A DNA stretch of 6,152 nt. Source: Anaerolineae bacterium (lineage in GTDB: Bacteria > Chloroflexota > Anaerolineae > Anaerolineales > E44-bin32). Positions 1 through 5,711 of this stretch are shown piece after piece. The notes beneath the pieces were generated by a model. It made no database searches, was not told where the DNA came from, and worked only from the letters and a program-made list of their open reading frames with translations. The stretch spans positions 1-6,152 of the forward strand of contig DAOVIK010000108.1 in NCBI GenBank assembly GCA_030673735.1. Direction: 5' to 3'. The translations under genes and the position numbers were made by a program. The first letter of the stretch is position 1. Each line of letters starts with the position of its first letter.

Positions 1-51
1 AAGTGCGCGCACGCTAGCGTTGTCGTCTACCACCAGGATAGTGCTTGTCAT
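1..51 (-). CDS. Response regulator receiver-domain protein, N-terminal fragment cut by the window edge
   Basis: Read on the minus strand from the ATG at 51-49, the 17 codons up to the window edge give MTSTILVVDDNASVRAL. This is the classic first beta strand and acidic pocket of a CheY-like receiver domain: hydrophobic TILVV followed by the Asp pair (residues 9-10) that coordinates magnesium for phosphoryl transfer. A GAGGT ribosome binding site lies at 61-57, five bases before the start, which supports this start. The phospho-acceptor Asp, the rest of the domain and any output domain lie outside the window, so its role (transcription factor, enzyme or single-domain regulator) cannot be told. 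It is transcribed divergently from the protease gene at 413. The family call is fairly sure despite the short length, because motif, frame and ribosome binding site agree. Confidence 0.8.
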   Translation of the reverse strand, partial: MTSTILVVDDNASVRAL

Positions 52-265
52 GGGTGACCTCAATACACGGATACCGTTCTTTGGCAGTTCAATCTTACCC
101 CGACTTCATGCACACTCCGCCCGGCAGTGCGGAGGCGCGAGTGGCTCATCGCGCGATCACGGCGAGCTGGCAATAGATTAGCATGATGGTGTTCAGCGCT
201 TGATAACCGTGTATTAAGAACTGATTAGGATGGAGCGGCGCTTCAGCATTGTGTAGGAGTGTTAT
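52..265. other. Left part of divergent intergenic region with small inverted repeats
   Basis: No protein-coding frame here looks real. Visible structure: a hairpin with stem CTCCGC (115-120) and GCGGAG (129-134) around an 8-nt loop, and a 9-bp inverted repeat AATACACGG (62-70) matched by CCGTGTATT (207-215). The left arm of that repeat lies just upstream of the response-regulator ribosome binding site. TTGATA at 200-205 resembles a -35 box, but the hexamer 17 nt downstream (GATTAG) is a poor -10, so no promoter is claimed. The region presumably controls the divergent genes on either side. Confidence 0.35.
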
Positions 266-337
266 ATGGGCTTCCTTACGATGTGGGTATTGAATCCCAC
301 GTGCCACGATTCCGGAGTTGGTCTAAGATTGGTGTGA
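266..337 (+). CDS. Candidate 23-residue small protein or leader peptide
   Basis: An ATG at 266 preceded by AGGAG (255-259) at a 6-nt spacing opens a 23-codon frame ending in TGA at 335-337, product MGFLTMWVLNPTCHDSGVGL plus RLV. I do not recognise the peptide. It has a mildly hydrophobic first half and no run of one amino acid that would suggest an amino-acid-sensing leader. A stem-loop (281-287 with 296-302, one G-T wobble) lies inside the frame. It ends 75 bases before the protease start, and a separate promoter-like sequence falls between the two, so it need not share a transcript with that gene. The ribosome binding site is better than that of the protease itself, which is the main argument for it. 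Short length makes chance a real possibility. Confidence 0.25.
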   Translation: MGFLTMWVLNPTCHDSGVGLRLV

Positions 338-380
338 CCGTTCTGGATTGCGGCGGTGATTGGGTTTGACCGCACACCAA
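329..380. repeat. 8-bp inverted repeat around the protease-gene promoter
   Basis: TTGGTGTG at 329-336 is the exact reverse complement of CACACCAA at 373-380. The right arm lies in the spacer between the predicted -35 and -10 boxes of the protease promoter, and the left arm lies about 30 bases upstream of the -35. TGACCG also occurs twice nearby (335-340 and 367-372). The arrangement would suit a repressor site or a DNA loop, but eight bases can match by chance. Confidence 0.25.
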
Positions 381-393
381 CGGACTGCATAAA
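366..393 (+). promoter_or_regulatory. Sigma70-like promoter for the protease gene
   Basis: TTGACC at 366-371 matches the -35 consensus at five of six positions, and CATAAA at 388-393 matches the -10 consensus at four of six, with a 16-nt spacer. Transcription would begin near 400, leaving a leader of only about 13 nt before the ATG at 413. That fits the absence of a clear ribosome binding site in front of the gene. Confidence 0.45.
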
Positions 394-412
394 TGGATAA
401 TCGGCATACAAG

Positions 413-1222
413 ATGATGAACTGGCGATTTGTGCTGCGTGGCTTGGCGTTGGGGCTCGGATTCCTGGCGGTGTTGCTTGCGGCTCTGGCAATCGCGCTGC
501 CACAATTAATGCCTCAGCCTCCCTCCGGCACTATCCCTCCACAACCCACGATCGTGGCCGCACGAGGGGAACTTCCTGTTGGGCCTGCCGGATTGCAGGA
601 GTGGGCGCGCTACGGCGATGAAGACTACCGGCTGGCAGGGTGTGGCTTCCTGCTGGCAGTTCCGGGAGGAGAAGCTATCGGCATAACCGCGGCCCACAGT
701 CTGGCCCTGGGAGGCGCGACGTACGCTCTTGAGAGCGTCGCATTTCGTATCGCCGGCGAGGAGGAATTCATCGCCGACTCCTCAACGCTTTATGGGATCC
801 CCGGGCGGCCGCGATTTCTGAGCATGGATCTGACGAATGACTTTGTGCTGCTCAGGTTTGACCAGGACGTGGATCCGTCATTGGTTCTGGAGCCGGATCC
901 GCGTGGCGCTCCCCAGCCTGGCGAACGAGTGGTGCTCTACAGCGGACTGGGAGACGATTCGGACAGACAGGGTGTGTATGAAGGTTCCGTGCTTGCTGTT
1001 GATGAGCTTGGCGCGTGGATCGTGATGGATGAGATATTCGAACCAGCTTTGATGAGCGGTTCGCCCGTGCTCAGCGGGCACACAGGGCAGGTTGTAGGAA
1101 TGGCCCTCGTCGCTACGCTGCGAGATGGAAGGCTGCTCATGGGCATTCATCCCATCGGCTCTCTGGTAACGAAGGCGGGAATGGCTTCGGTTTTCCCCAG
1201 CTTGTTGGATTTCAGGCGCTAG
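413..1222 (+). CDS. Membrane-anchored trypsin-fold serine protease-like protein
   Basis: Predicted 269-residue protein. Residues about 7-33 form one long hydrophobic segment after a short basic N-terminus (signal anchor or uncleaved signal), followed by a Pro-rich linker (34-47), so the rest should lie outside the cytoplasm. The remainder reads as a chymotrypsin/HtrA-like fold. His95 sits in GITAAHSL, Asp143 in TNDFVLLRF, and Ser215 in LMSGSPV, followed by a GQVVGM strand typical of this fold. The nucleophile motif is SGSP rather than the canonical GDSGGP, a variant common in bacterial trypsin-like proteins. No PDZ domain follows, so it is not a standard HtrA/DegP. Adjacent ATGs at 413 and 416 are both possible starts, and no strong ribosome binding site precedes either. 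It converges on the GtrA gene 27 bases downstream. The substrate is unknown; the fold is likely, activity less certain. Confidence 0.75.
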   Translation: MMNWRFVLRGLALGLGFLAVLLAALAIALPQLMPQPPSGTIPPQPTIVAARGELPVGPAGLQEWARYGDEDYRLAGCGFLLAVPGGEAIGITAAHSLALGGATYALESVAFRIAGEEEFIADSSTLYGIPGRPRFLSMDLTNDFVLLRFDQDVDPSLVLEPDPRGAPQPGERVVLYSGLGDDSDRQGVYEGSVLAVDELGAWIVMDEIFEPALMSGSPVLSGHTGQVVGMALVATLRDGRLLMGIHPIGSLVTKAGMASVFPSLLDFRR

Positions 1223-1249
1223 CCGATCCGACAATCCTCGGTGGCTTGC

Positions 1250-1681
1250 TCATCGCTTGAAAATCAAGAACTTGCTGATGCTGAAATTCCAGATGAAGGC
1301 AAGGGCCGTGGCCAGAAGAAGCCCGCCTGTTTCCGAAAGGGACAGCGACTGCATACCGAACCATAGCGCTCCGGCGTTGATGGCCATGCCGATGAGGTTC
1401 GTCAGGGCGAAAGGTGCAAAGGTCCTCCACGAACGATCTTCCGAGCGAAAGGTCCAAGATCGGTTCCACAGATAGCTATTGATCACCCCGGCCGCATAGG
1501 AGACACCCTTGGCCAACACGCTGGCTTCGGCGAAGGCGGCTATGAATCGCGTGAGTAGATAGTACAGGCCAAGGTCAATGGAGGTGTTCATCAGGCCGAC
1601 GAGCAAGAACTTGATCCCCTGCTCGATCCATTCAGCTTGGCGGATGGCGATGGAATGCGTGCGCTTATTGAGCGTGGCCAT
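1250..1681 (-). CDS. GtrA-family membrane protein (lipid-linked sugar translocation)
   Basis: Predicted 143-residue protein with four hydrophobic segments at about 22-46, 54-74, 87-110 and 117-139, the usual GtrA size and topology. Family features visible: KFLLVGLMNTSIDLGLYYLL in helix 1, the NSYLWNRSWTFRSE motif after helix 2 (residues 68-81), and a second copy-like WNFSISKFLIFKR at the C-terminus. GtrA proteins are thought to help move polyprenyl-phosphate sugars across the membrane or partner glycosyltransferases that modify envelope polymers. The frame is open further upstream, but the ATG at 1681 is chosen because AGGAGG (1693-1688) precedes it by 6 nt and the longer N-terminus looks non-membrane and unlike the family. 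The start lies inside the end of the upstream glycosyltransferase (17-nt overlap), so translation is probably coupled. It ends 27 bases from the convergent protease gene; no terminator with a T-run is evident there. Confidence 0.85.
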   Translation of the reverse strand: MATLNKRTHSIAIRQAEWIEQGIKFLLVGLMNTSIDLGLYYLLTRFIAAFAEASVLAKGVSYAAGVINSYLWNRSWTFRSEDRSWRTFAPFALTNLIGMAINAGALWFGMQSLSLSETGGLLLATALAFIWNFSISKFLIFKR

Positions 1682-3881
1682 CGGAGGCCTCCTGGAGAAC
1701 CCAGCTGGATCCGCAATCGAGCAACATGCCTGTTTGGCCAGGGTCTCGGGGCGTGCGCCCTTGCCCGGGCTGAAGCGTGCTGGTTGGCATTCCCGGCAGG
1801 GACACGATCGTGCAATTGCGCTGCACCCATGAGGCAATCTCCGGTTTCTGCTGCTGGAGCGAGCCGTCAGAGATCACGAACCTGATCTCTCCTGCGGCCA
1901 CCATCTCGGCTAATTGCTCGACGGAGATCACATTATCGCGGCCGGTGAATCCCCCGAAGGTCAATACCGGCCTTCCCGTGGCAAGGATGAGAGGGGAGGC
2001 GGTGTGCGAGCTCGCAGTTGCGACCAGGTACCCATCTGGATTGGTGTTGGCTAGCAGATAATCAAGCATTGCCTGCTGTGTCTCGGAAAGCTCGGCTGTG
2101 TTCATTCGCCGGGAAGCGTCTTCGACATAAGGACCGGCATTGGGAAGTCCCATGCTGGCATTTGGGTTGAGTGTGGTGGCAAATGACCAGATCATGGGCG
2201 CCACCGCCACGGCGGCAGTCAACAGAGCGTAGGCCGCCTTGCGGGTGCGGTTCCGCTTCTGAAGAGACAGAAGCGCAAATCCGGCCAACCACAACAGGAT
2301 TGAGGTCAGGATGATTGGTCCGGCGTAGTCGGGATAGCTGATGACCGCGAGAGCCTGGACCAAGATCGTGGCTGCTGTCAGCAGGCCGATCAGGATCCAT
2401 CCACGCCAGGGCCGCTCGCGGTTGATCTTGTGCAGGGCCCAGGCGGCAGCCCCAACCAGTGCCGCCATCGGAGGCCCCAGCATAACGACGTAATAAGCGT
2501 GGAACAGGCCGGTCGTGAAGCTGAAGTAGAGCAGTGCGGGTATAAGCCACCCAGCCCAAAGCACTATGCCGAGCTGCTTCTCGTTCAAGGGCCATCTCAC
2601 GCCCAGCACTGCCAGCAGGATCGGCAATCCCAAGAGGGCGATTGGAAGCAACCAACTGGCCTCATCGACGAGCGGCTCGCTGAACATGCGCAGTGCGCCG
2701 GCGCGGCCGACTTCTGAAGAGAAGCGGGTTGTTGGTGCGCCGTCTCCCGGCCCCGCGCGCCCAGGACCTTGGTCTCCAGGCTGAGCAGGCGGTAGATAAC
2801 GTTGGGCTGGATAGTCGTCGCCGGGGAAAAGGGGTCGATTGCCGTCTTGGATTCCATCCGGAGGAGGCCCAAGCGGGGGCGAGGCAGGATTGTCTGGGAA
2901 TTGGCGCGGATATCCTCCATCTGGCGCGCCGCGAGCAAACGGTCCGTCAAATCCGTCCCCTTGGGGCGGTGGAATCCGAGGGCCGTCAGCGGGAGAGGCC
3001 CCACCTGCCGGACCATCGGAACCGACGATTGCGTTTGAGGTCAACCTCCTGATTCCGTTGTGGCCCAGAATGAGCTCGAGCATCGAGTTGGTCTCGCTGC
3101 TTCCGACGTAGGGCCGCTCTTCCGCTGGGGTCAGGTCGACAACAACCGCCCATGCCAGCGAAACCACCACCAATAGCGCGCTCGCTGCAGCGAGGTGTGC
3201 GATGCGCTTCCACCATTTATGTGGAGCGCCGAAGAAGTAGAGGGCGTAGAATGCAGGCAGCGGCATCAACGCTTGCAGCATCTTGATGTTGAAGCCGAGT
3301 CCAACGATGAAGGCGCCGAGGAGCAGGTATCGGAAGCGGCCGAGGCGCACGGATTCAATGAAGGCCCACGCGGCCAACAGCAGAACGAACACCAGCAGCC
3401 CATCCATGGTGTTGTTGCGCTCAGTGGCGATGGCGGCTGGCAGGATAGCCAATGCCAGCGCGGCAATCAGCCCGGCCCATTTGCCAAACTGCCGCTTCAC
3501 GAGATAGTAGAGCAGCGGAATGGACAGTACCCCTGCCATAGCTTGCGGCAGCGCCAGAGCGAAGCCGTTTACGCCCAAGAAGAATGCCGAAACCGCCTGA
3601 ACCCAAAGGCCCAACGGCGGCTTATCGACCGTGACCGATCCGCCCGGCTCAAACGAGGCGAAAAAGAAATTCTTCCAGGAGGTCAGCATGCTCTTGACGG
3701 TGGCGGCGTAGTAGGTGTTGCCGACACCATATGCGCCGAGTTCATAGAAACGCAGGAACGCCGCCAGCATGATGATCGCTCCCAACCCTCCAAGAACCAG
3801 CCAACGTCGCTTCCGCGAGCCAGGTTGACGCTGTTTGGTTTGTGCAAGGTCGATTGGTTCAGTCATTTCCAATGTTGCCAT
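1665..3881 (-). CDS. GT39/PMT-like (YkcB-type) integral membrane glycosyltransferase
   Basis: Predicted 738-residue polytopic GT-C enzyme that should transfer a sugar from a polyprenyl-phosphate donor to an envelope acceptor on the outer face of the membrane. Family landmarks: first helix about 27-48; loop motif GVGNTYYAATVKSML (52-66) where other GT-Cs carry an acidic pair; VDKPPLGLW (85-93); ERNNTMDG (154-161); GFNIKMLQA (196-204); HNGIRRL (274-280). A Gly/Pro/Asp-rich low-complexity loop fills about 287-384. More helices follow to about 570. A C-terminal soluble domain (about 600-738) contains YLVATASS, GRPVLTFGGFTGRD and RFVISDG, as in YkcB-like proteins. A GTG at 3914 would add 11 residues. 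I chose the ATG at 3881 because AGGGAG (3894-3889) precedes it by 7 nt, while the GTG has no such site. It is the first gene of an operon with the GtrA gene. The sugar and acceptor cannot be told. Confidence 0.85.
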   Translation of the reverse strand: MATLEMTEPIDLAQTKQRQPGSRKRRWLVLGGLGAIIMLAAFLRFYELGAYGVGNTYYAATVKSMLTSWKNFFFASFEPGGSVTVDKPPLGLWVQAVSAFFLGVNGFALALPQAMAGVLSIPLLYYLVKRQFGKWAGLIAALALAILPAAIATERNNTMDGLLVFVLLLAAWAFIESVRLGRFRYLLLGAFIVGLGFNIKMLQALMPLPAFYALYFFGAPHKWWKRIAHLAAASALLVVVSLAWAVVVDLTPAEERPYVGSSETNSMLELILGHNGIRRLTSNAIVGSDGPAGGASPADGPRIPPPQGDGFDGPFARGAPDGGYPRQFPDNPASPPLGPPPDGIQDGNRPLFPGDDYPAQRYLPPAQPGDQGPGRAGPGDGAPTTRFSSEVGRAGALRMFSEPLVDEASWLLPIALLGLPILLAVLGVRWPLNEKQLGIVLWAGWLIPALLYFSFTTGLFHAYYVVMLGPPMAALVGAAAWALHKINRERPWRGWILIGLLTAATILVQALAVISYPDYAGPIILTSILLWLAGFALLSLQKRNRTRKAAYALLTAAVAVAPMIWSFATTLNPNASMGLPNAGPYVEDASRRMNTAELSETQQAMLDYLLANTNPDGYLVATASSHTASPLILATGRPVLTFGGFTGRDNVISVEQLAEMVAAGEIRFVISDGSLQQQKPEIASWVQRNCTIVSLPGMPTSTLQPGQGRTPRDPGQTGMLLDCGSSWVLQEASDGHAQ
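1682..1693 (-). promoter_or_regulatory. Ribosome binding site that fixes the GtrA start, within a palindrome
   Basis: On the minus strand AGGAGG (1693-1688) is followed by CCTCCG (1687-1682) and then the ATG. This fixes the 143-residue start over longer readings. The ten bases GGAGGCCTCC (1692-1683) are a perfect palindrome, so the spacer is itself complementary to the Shine-Dalgarno core. The site lies within the last codons of the glycosyltransferase, where passing ribosomes would keep it open. Confidence 0.7.
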
Positions 3882-3888
3882 CCCATTT

Positions 3889-3894
3889 CTCCCT
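3889..3894 (-). promoter_or_regulatory. Ribosome binding site that fixes the glycosyltransferase start
   Basis: The minus strand reads AGGGAG seven bases before the ATG at 3881. The in-frame GTG at 3914 and ATG at 3905 have no comparable site upstream, so the shorter 738-residue product is preferred. Confidence 0.6.
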
Positions 3895-3902
3895 GTGCGT
3901 GC

Positions 3903-4006
3903 CATGATTGCCACTCAAAGGCTACAGAAAATGCATTTTGGTGGTGATAAGACATTGTGAAGAATTGGTTCAGATCGCAGGAGCGATTCAAGAGCGGGCA
4001 ATCATG
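3903..4006. repeat. 10-bp inverted repeat in the divergent control region
   Basis: CATGATTGCC at 3903-3912 is the exact reverse complement of GGCAATCATG at 3997-4006. The arms are 84 bases apart and flank the 12-bp palindrome at 3928-3939. Both contain AATCAT, the core that recurs ahead of gdhA. The left arm lies in the leader of the glycosyltransferase operon, upstream of its preferred start. This could be a paired regulator site, though a chance 10-mer pair in 500 bases is not excluded. Confidence 0.3.
3928..3939. promoter_or_regulatory. Perfect 12-bp palindrome, possible operator
   Basis: AAAATGCATTTT is perfectly self-complementary and lies 47 bases upstream of the glycosyltransferase start, where that operon's promoter would be expected. 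No convincing -35/-10 pair was found on the minus strand around it. A dimeric repressor site is one reading; an AT-rich palindrome with no function is the other. Confidence 0.3.
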
Positions 4007-4007
4007 A

Positions 4008-4026
4008 CCAGATGCCTCGCATCTGG
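4008..4026. promoter_or_regulatory. Perfect 8-bp stem-loop between divergent genes
   Basis: CCAGATGC (4008-4015), loop CTC, GCATCTGG (4019-4026). Neither strand has a T-run after the stem, so it is not an intrinsic terminator. It lies about 130 bases upstream of the glycosyltransferase start and 104 bases upstream of the predicted promoter at 4130. It could be an operator or a leader-RNA hairpin. The rest of 3940-4129 shows no credible gene. Confidence 0.35.
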
Positions 4027-4129
4027 GGCAGGCCAGCTTATTCCTCCCCAGAGATGAAGGGATTAACGCCGGCTTCTGGAAGAGTTGTGAAAAAAGATAC
4101 ATATCCGGACATCATGTTACTTTCGTTTC

Positions 4130-4158
4130 TTGCCATCGTAATCGTTCTGTGTCATATT
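4130..4158 (+). promoter_or_regulatory. Sigma70-like promoter, predicted to give a leaderless transcript
   Basis: TTGCCA at 4130-4135 matches the -35 consensus at five of six, and CATATT at 4153-4158 matches the -10 at four of six, with the ideal 17-nt spacer. Transcription would start around 4164-4166, only a few bases before the ATG at 4169. That agrees with the absence of any Shine-Dalgarno sequence before that ATG. It may also drive gdhA, 67 bases beyond the small gene. Confidence 0.5.
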
Positions 4159-4168
4159 CGATTAAGCC

Positions 4169-4367
4169 ATGGAAAAGGCTATGGATTCGGTCATGGAGTT
4201 CTTCAAGCGCGCTAATCCTCACCTCTTCCCACAAGAGTTGCTACAAGCCAACTTGGAAGTCCCAAACAGCGGAGCTCCGGCGTCAAGCCGATTTCGATTG
4301 GGGTGCCGCGGAGCTGGAAAGAGCCGCCGCAGCCCGGAGCAAGATGAGGGAGGAATACCAGCCTTGA
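4169..4367 (+). pseudogene. Small helical-protein gene carrying an apparent +1 frameshift
   Basis: The frame starting at the ATG at 4169 reads like protein for about 32 residues (MEKAMDSVMEFFKRANPHLF, then PQELLQANLEV) and then turns into Arg/Ser/Gly-rich text that looks out of frame. From about 4263 the neighbouring frame takes over with protein-like text, TAELRRQADFDWGAAELERA then AAARSKMREEYQP, ending in TGA at 4365-4367. Skipping one base near the CCC-AAA run at 4261-4266 joins them into one continuous, charged, mostly helical protein of about 65 residues. I do not recognise the family. It could be a decayed gene, a one-base sequencing error in a homopolymer run, or a programmed shift. 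No Shine-Dalgarno precedes the ATG; the promoter at 4130-4158 predicts a leaderless message. It lies 67 bases upstream of gdhA on the same strand and may be cotranscribed. Confidence 0.5.
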
Positions 4368-4420
4368 ATCATTGAGTCATGCAAATCGCAATATCAAGAA
4401 TGCCAATCATTGAACATGAT
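4367..4420 (+). promoter_or_regulatory. Repeated AATCATTGA motif ahead of gdhA, possible operator
   Basis: AATCATTGA occurs at 4367-4375 and again at 4405-4413, 38 bases apart. Each is followed by CATG after one or two bases. The second copy sits inside an inverted repeat, ATCAT (4406-4410), five bases, ATGAT (4416-4420), ending immediately before the gdhA ribosome binding site. The placement suits a regulator that controls gdhA transcription or translation. No good -35/-10 pair is evident in this 67-base gap, so gdhA may rely on the upstream promoter. Confidence 0.35.
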
Positions 4421-4434
4421 AAAGGAGACAGCAA

Positions 4435-5697
4435 ATGCCATCCGAATCAAAAGAGAAGCTGAACCCATTCCACATAGCACAGCAGCAGTTGGATGAGGCG
4501 GCGGAGGTGCTCAAGCTTGATGCAGGCATGCACGAGCTCCTACGATGGCCGATCCGCGAGCTAACCGTAACGCTGCCCGTGAAGATGGACGACGGAACCA
4601 CCAAAGTCTTTCGCGGCTTCCGTGTTCAATACAACGATGCTCGCGGACCGACGAAGGGTGGACTCCGCTTCCACCCCGATGAGACGATCGACACTGTGCG
4701 GGCCCTGGCAGCTTGGATGACCTGGAAATGCGCGGTTGTTGACATTCCGCTTGGAGGGAGCAAGGGTGGCATCATTTGCAATCCCAAGGAAATGTCGCAG
4801 GGCGAACTCGAGCGCCTCAGTCGCGCCTACATCCGCCAGGTGGGAAGAATCATTGGACTGGAGATGGATGTCCCCGCTCCCGACGTGTACACTAATCCTC
4901 AGATCATGGCTTGGATGGCAGACGAATTTGCCTTCCTCAAGGGCTACAACGAATTTGGCGTGATCACCGGGAAGCCCATTCCAATGGGCGGTTCAGCCGG
5001 GCGCGGCGACGCCACTGCCCGAGGCGGCATCTTTACCTTGCGCGAAGCCGGGAAGGTCCTCGGCATCGACCTCAAGGGCGCAACAACAGCCATCCAAGGC
5101 TACGGCAACGCAGGTTCGTTTGGCCACGCTCTGGGAGATGAACTCCTCGGTCTCAAGATCGTAGCGGTTTCAGACTCCCGGGGCGGCATCTACACAGAGG
5201 ATGGCCTGGATTGCGAGAAAGTCGTGGCGCATAAGAAGAAGACCGGATCGGTGATCGGGTTCCCTGGCGCCAAGGACATCACGAACGAGGAGCTTCTTGA
5301 GCTGGATGTGACCGTGCTCATGCCGGCAGCGCTTGAGAACGTGATCACCGCAGAAAACGCGGAGAACATTAAGGCTAAGATCAGCGTCGAACTCGCCAAC
5401 GGCCCGACAACACCGGAGGCAGACCAGATTCTGCACAAGAACGGCGTGTATGTCATCCCAGACTTCTTGTGCAACGCCGGCGGCGTTACGGTATCCTATT
5501 TCGAGATGGTGCAGAACGCCTACGATTACTATTGGCCTCTCGATTTGGTGCACGAGCGGTTGGATGCCAAGATGACGGCCGCATTTCACACCGTCCATGA
5601 CGCTGCCCAGAAGCACAAGGCGCATAATCGTTTAGCAGCATACCTTGTTGCGGTCGAACGAGTGGCCGAGGTGGTTCGGCTTCGCGGTTGGGCATAA
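4435..5697 (+). CDS. gdhA: Glutamate dehydrogenase (Glu/Leu/Phe/Val dehydrogenase family)
   Basis: Predicted 420-residue cytoplasmic enzyme, the usual length of hexameric glutamate dehydrogenase, interconverting glutamate with 2-oxoglutarate and ammonia. By family alignment the substrate-site residues are present: Lys74 (PTKGGLRFH), Lys98 (TWKCAV), catalytic Lys110 (GGSKGGI), catalytic Asp150 (PAPDVYTNP) and Ser354 (VTVSYFE). Lys74 plus Ser354 favours glutamate over leucine or phenylalanine as substrate. The N-terminal dimerisation/substrate domain spans about 30-170 and the Rossmann domain about 180-415, with GYGNAG at 222-227 and AVSDSRGG at 244-251. These do not settle NAD versus NADP. AAAGGAG (4421-4427) lies 7 nt before the ATG. 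A strong stem-loop follows 14 bases after the stop. The motif normally read as SYFEWVQN is SYFEMVQN here. The enzyme call is firm. Confidence 0.95.
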   Translation: MPSESKEKLNPFHIAQQQLDEAAEVLKLDAGMHELLRWPIRELTVTLPVKMDDGTTKVFRGFRVQYNDARGPTKGGLRFHPDETIDTVRALAAWMTWKCAVVDIPLGGSKGGIICNPKEMSQGELERLSRAYIRQVGRIIGLEMDVPAPDVYTNPQIMAWMADEFAFLKGYNEFGVITGKPIPMGGSAGRGDATARGGIFTLREAGKVLGIDLKGATTAIQGYGNAGSFGHALGDELLGLKIVAVSDSRGGIYTEDGLDCEKVVAHKKKTGSVIGFPGAKDITNEELLELDVTVLMPAALENVITAENAENIKAKISVELANGPTTPEADQILHKNGVYVIPDFLCNAGGVTVSYFEMVQNAYDYYWPLDLVHERLDAKMTAAFHTVHDAAQKHKAHNRLAAYLVAVERVAEVVRLRGWA

Positions 5698-5711
5698 CGC
5701 AAACCAATGAA

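Noticed and set aside
1223..1249. Possible bidirectional terminator between the convergent protease and GtrA genes
   Set aside because: Short complementary pieces (AGCC with GGCT, CCGA with TCGG) exist but cannot pair together well, and there is no T-run on either strand.
1682..1837. N-terminal extension of the GtrA frame upstream of 1681
   Set aside because: It lies within the glycosyltransferase coding region, its sequence is Cys/Arg/Pro-rich and unlike GtrA proteins, and an AGGAGG site marks the internal ATG.
3882..3914. GTG at 3914 as the glycosyltransferase start
   Set aside because: No ribosome binding site precedes it, whereas AGGGAG is correctly placed for the ATG at 3881. The 11 extra residues add nothing recognisable.
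3195..3947. 250-codon plus-strand frame opposite the glycosyltransferase
   Set aside because: Its Gln/Arg/Glu-rich text is the typical antisense shadow of a membrane-protein gene, and the minus-strand frame has clear family motifs.
4012..4215. Plus-strand frame with a hydrophobic stretch (MLLSFLAIVIVLCHIRL from 4114) resembling a small membrane protein
   Set aside because: No ribosome binding site at 4012 or 4114. The hydrophobic run covers the T-rich predicted promoter, and the frame overlaps the more protein-like small gene at 4169.
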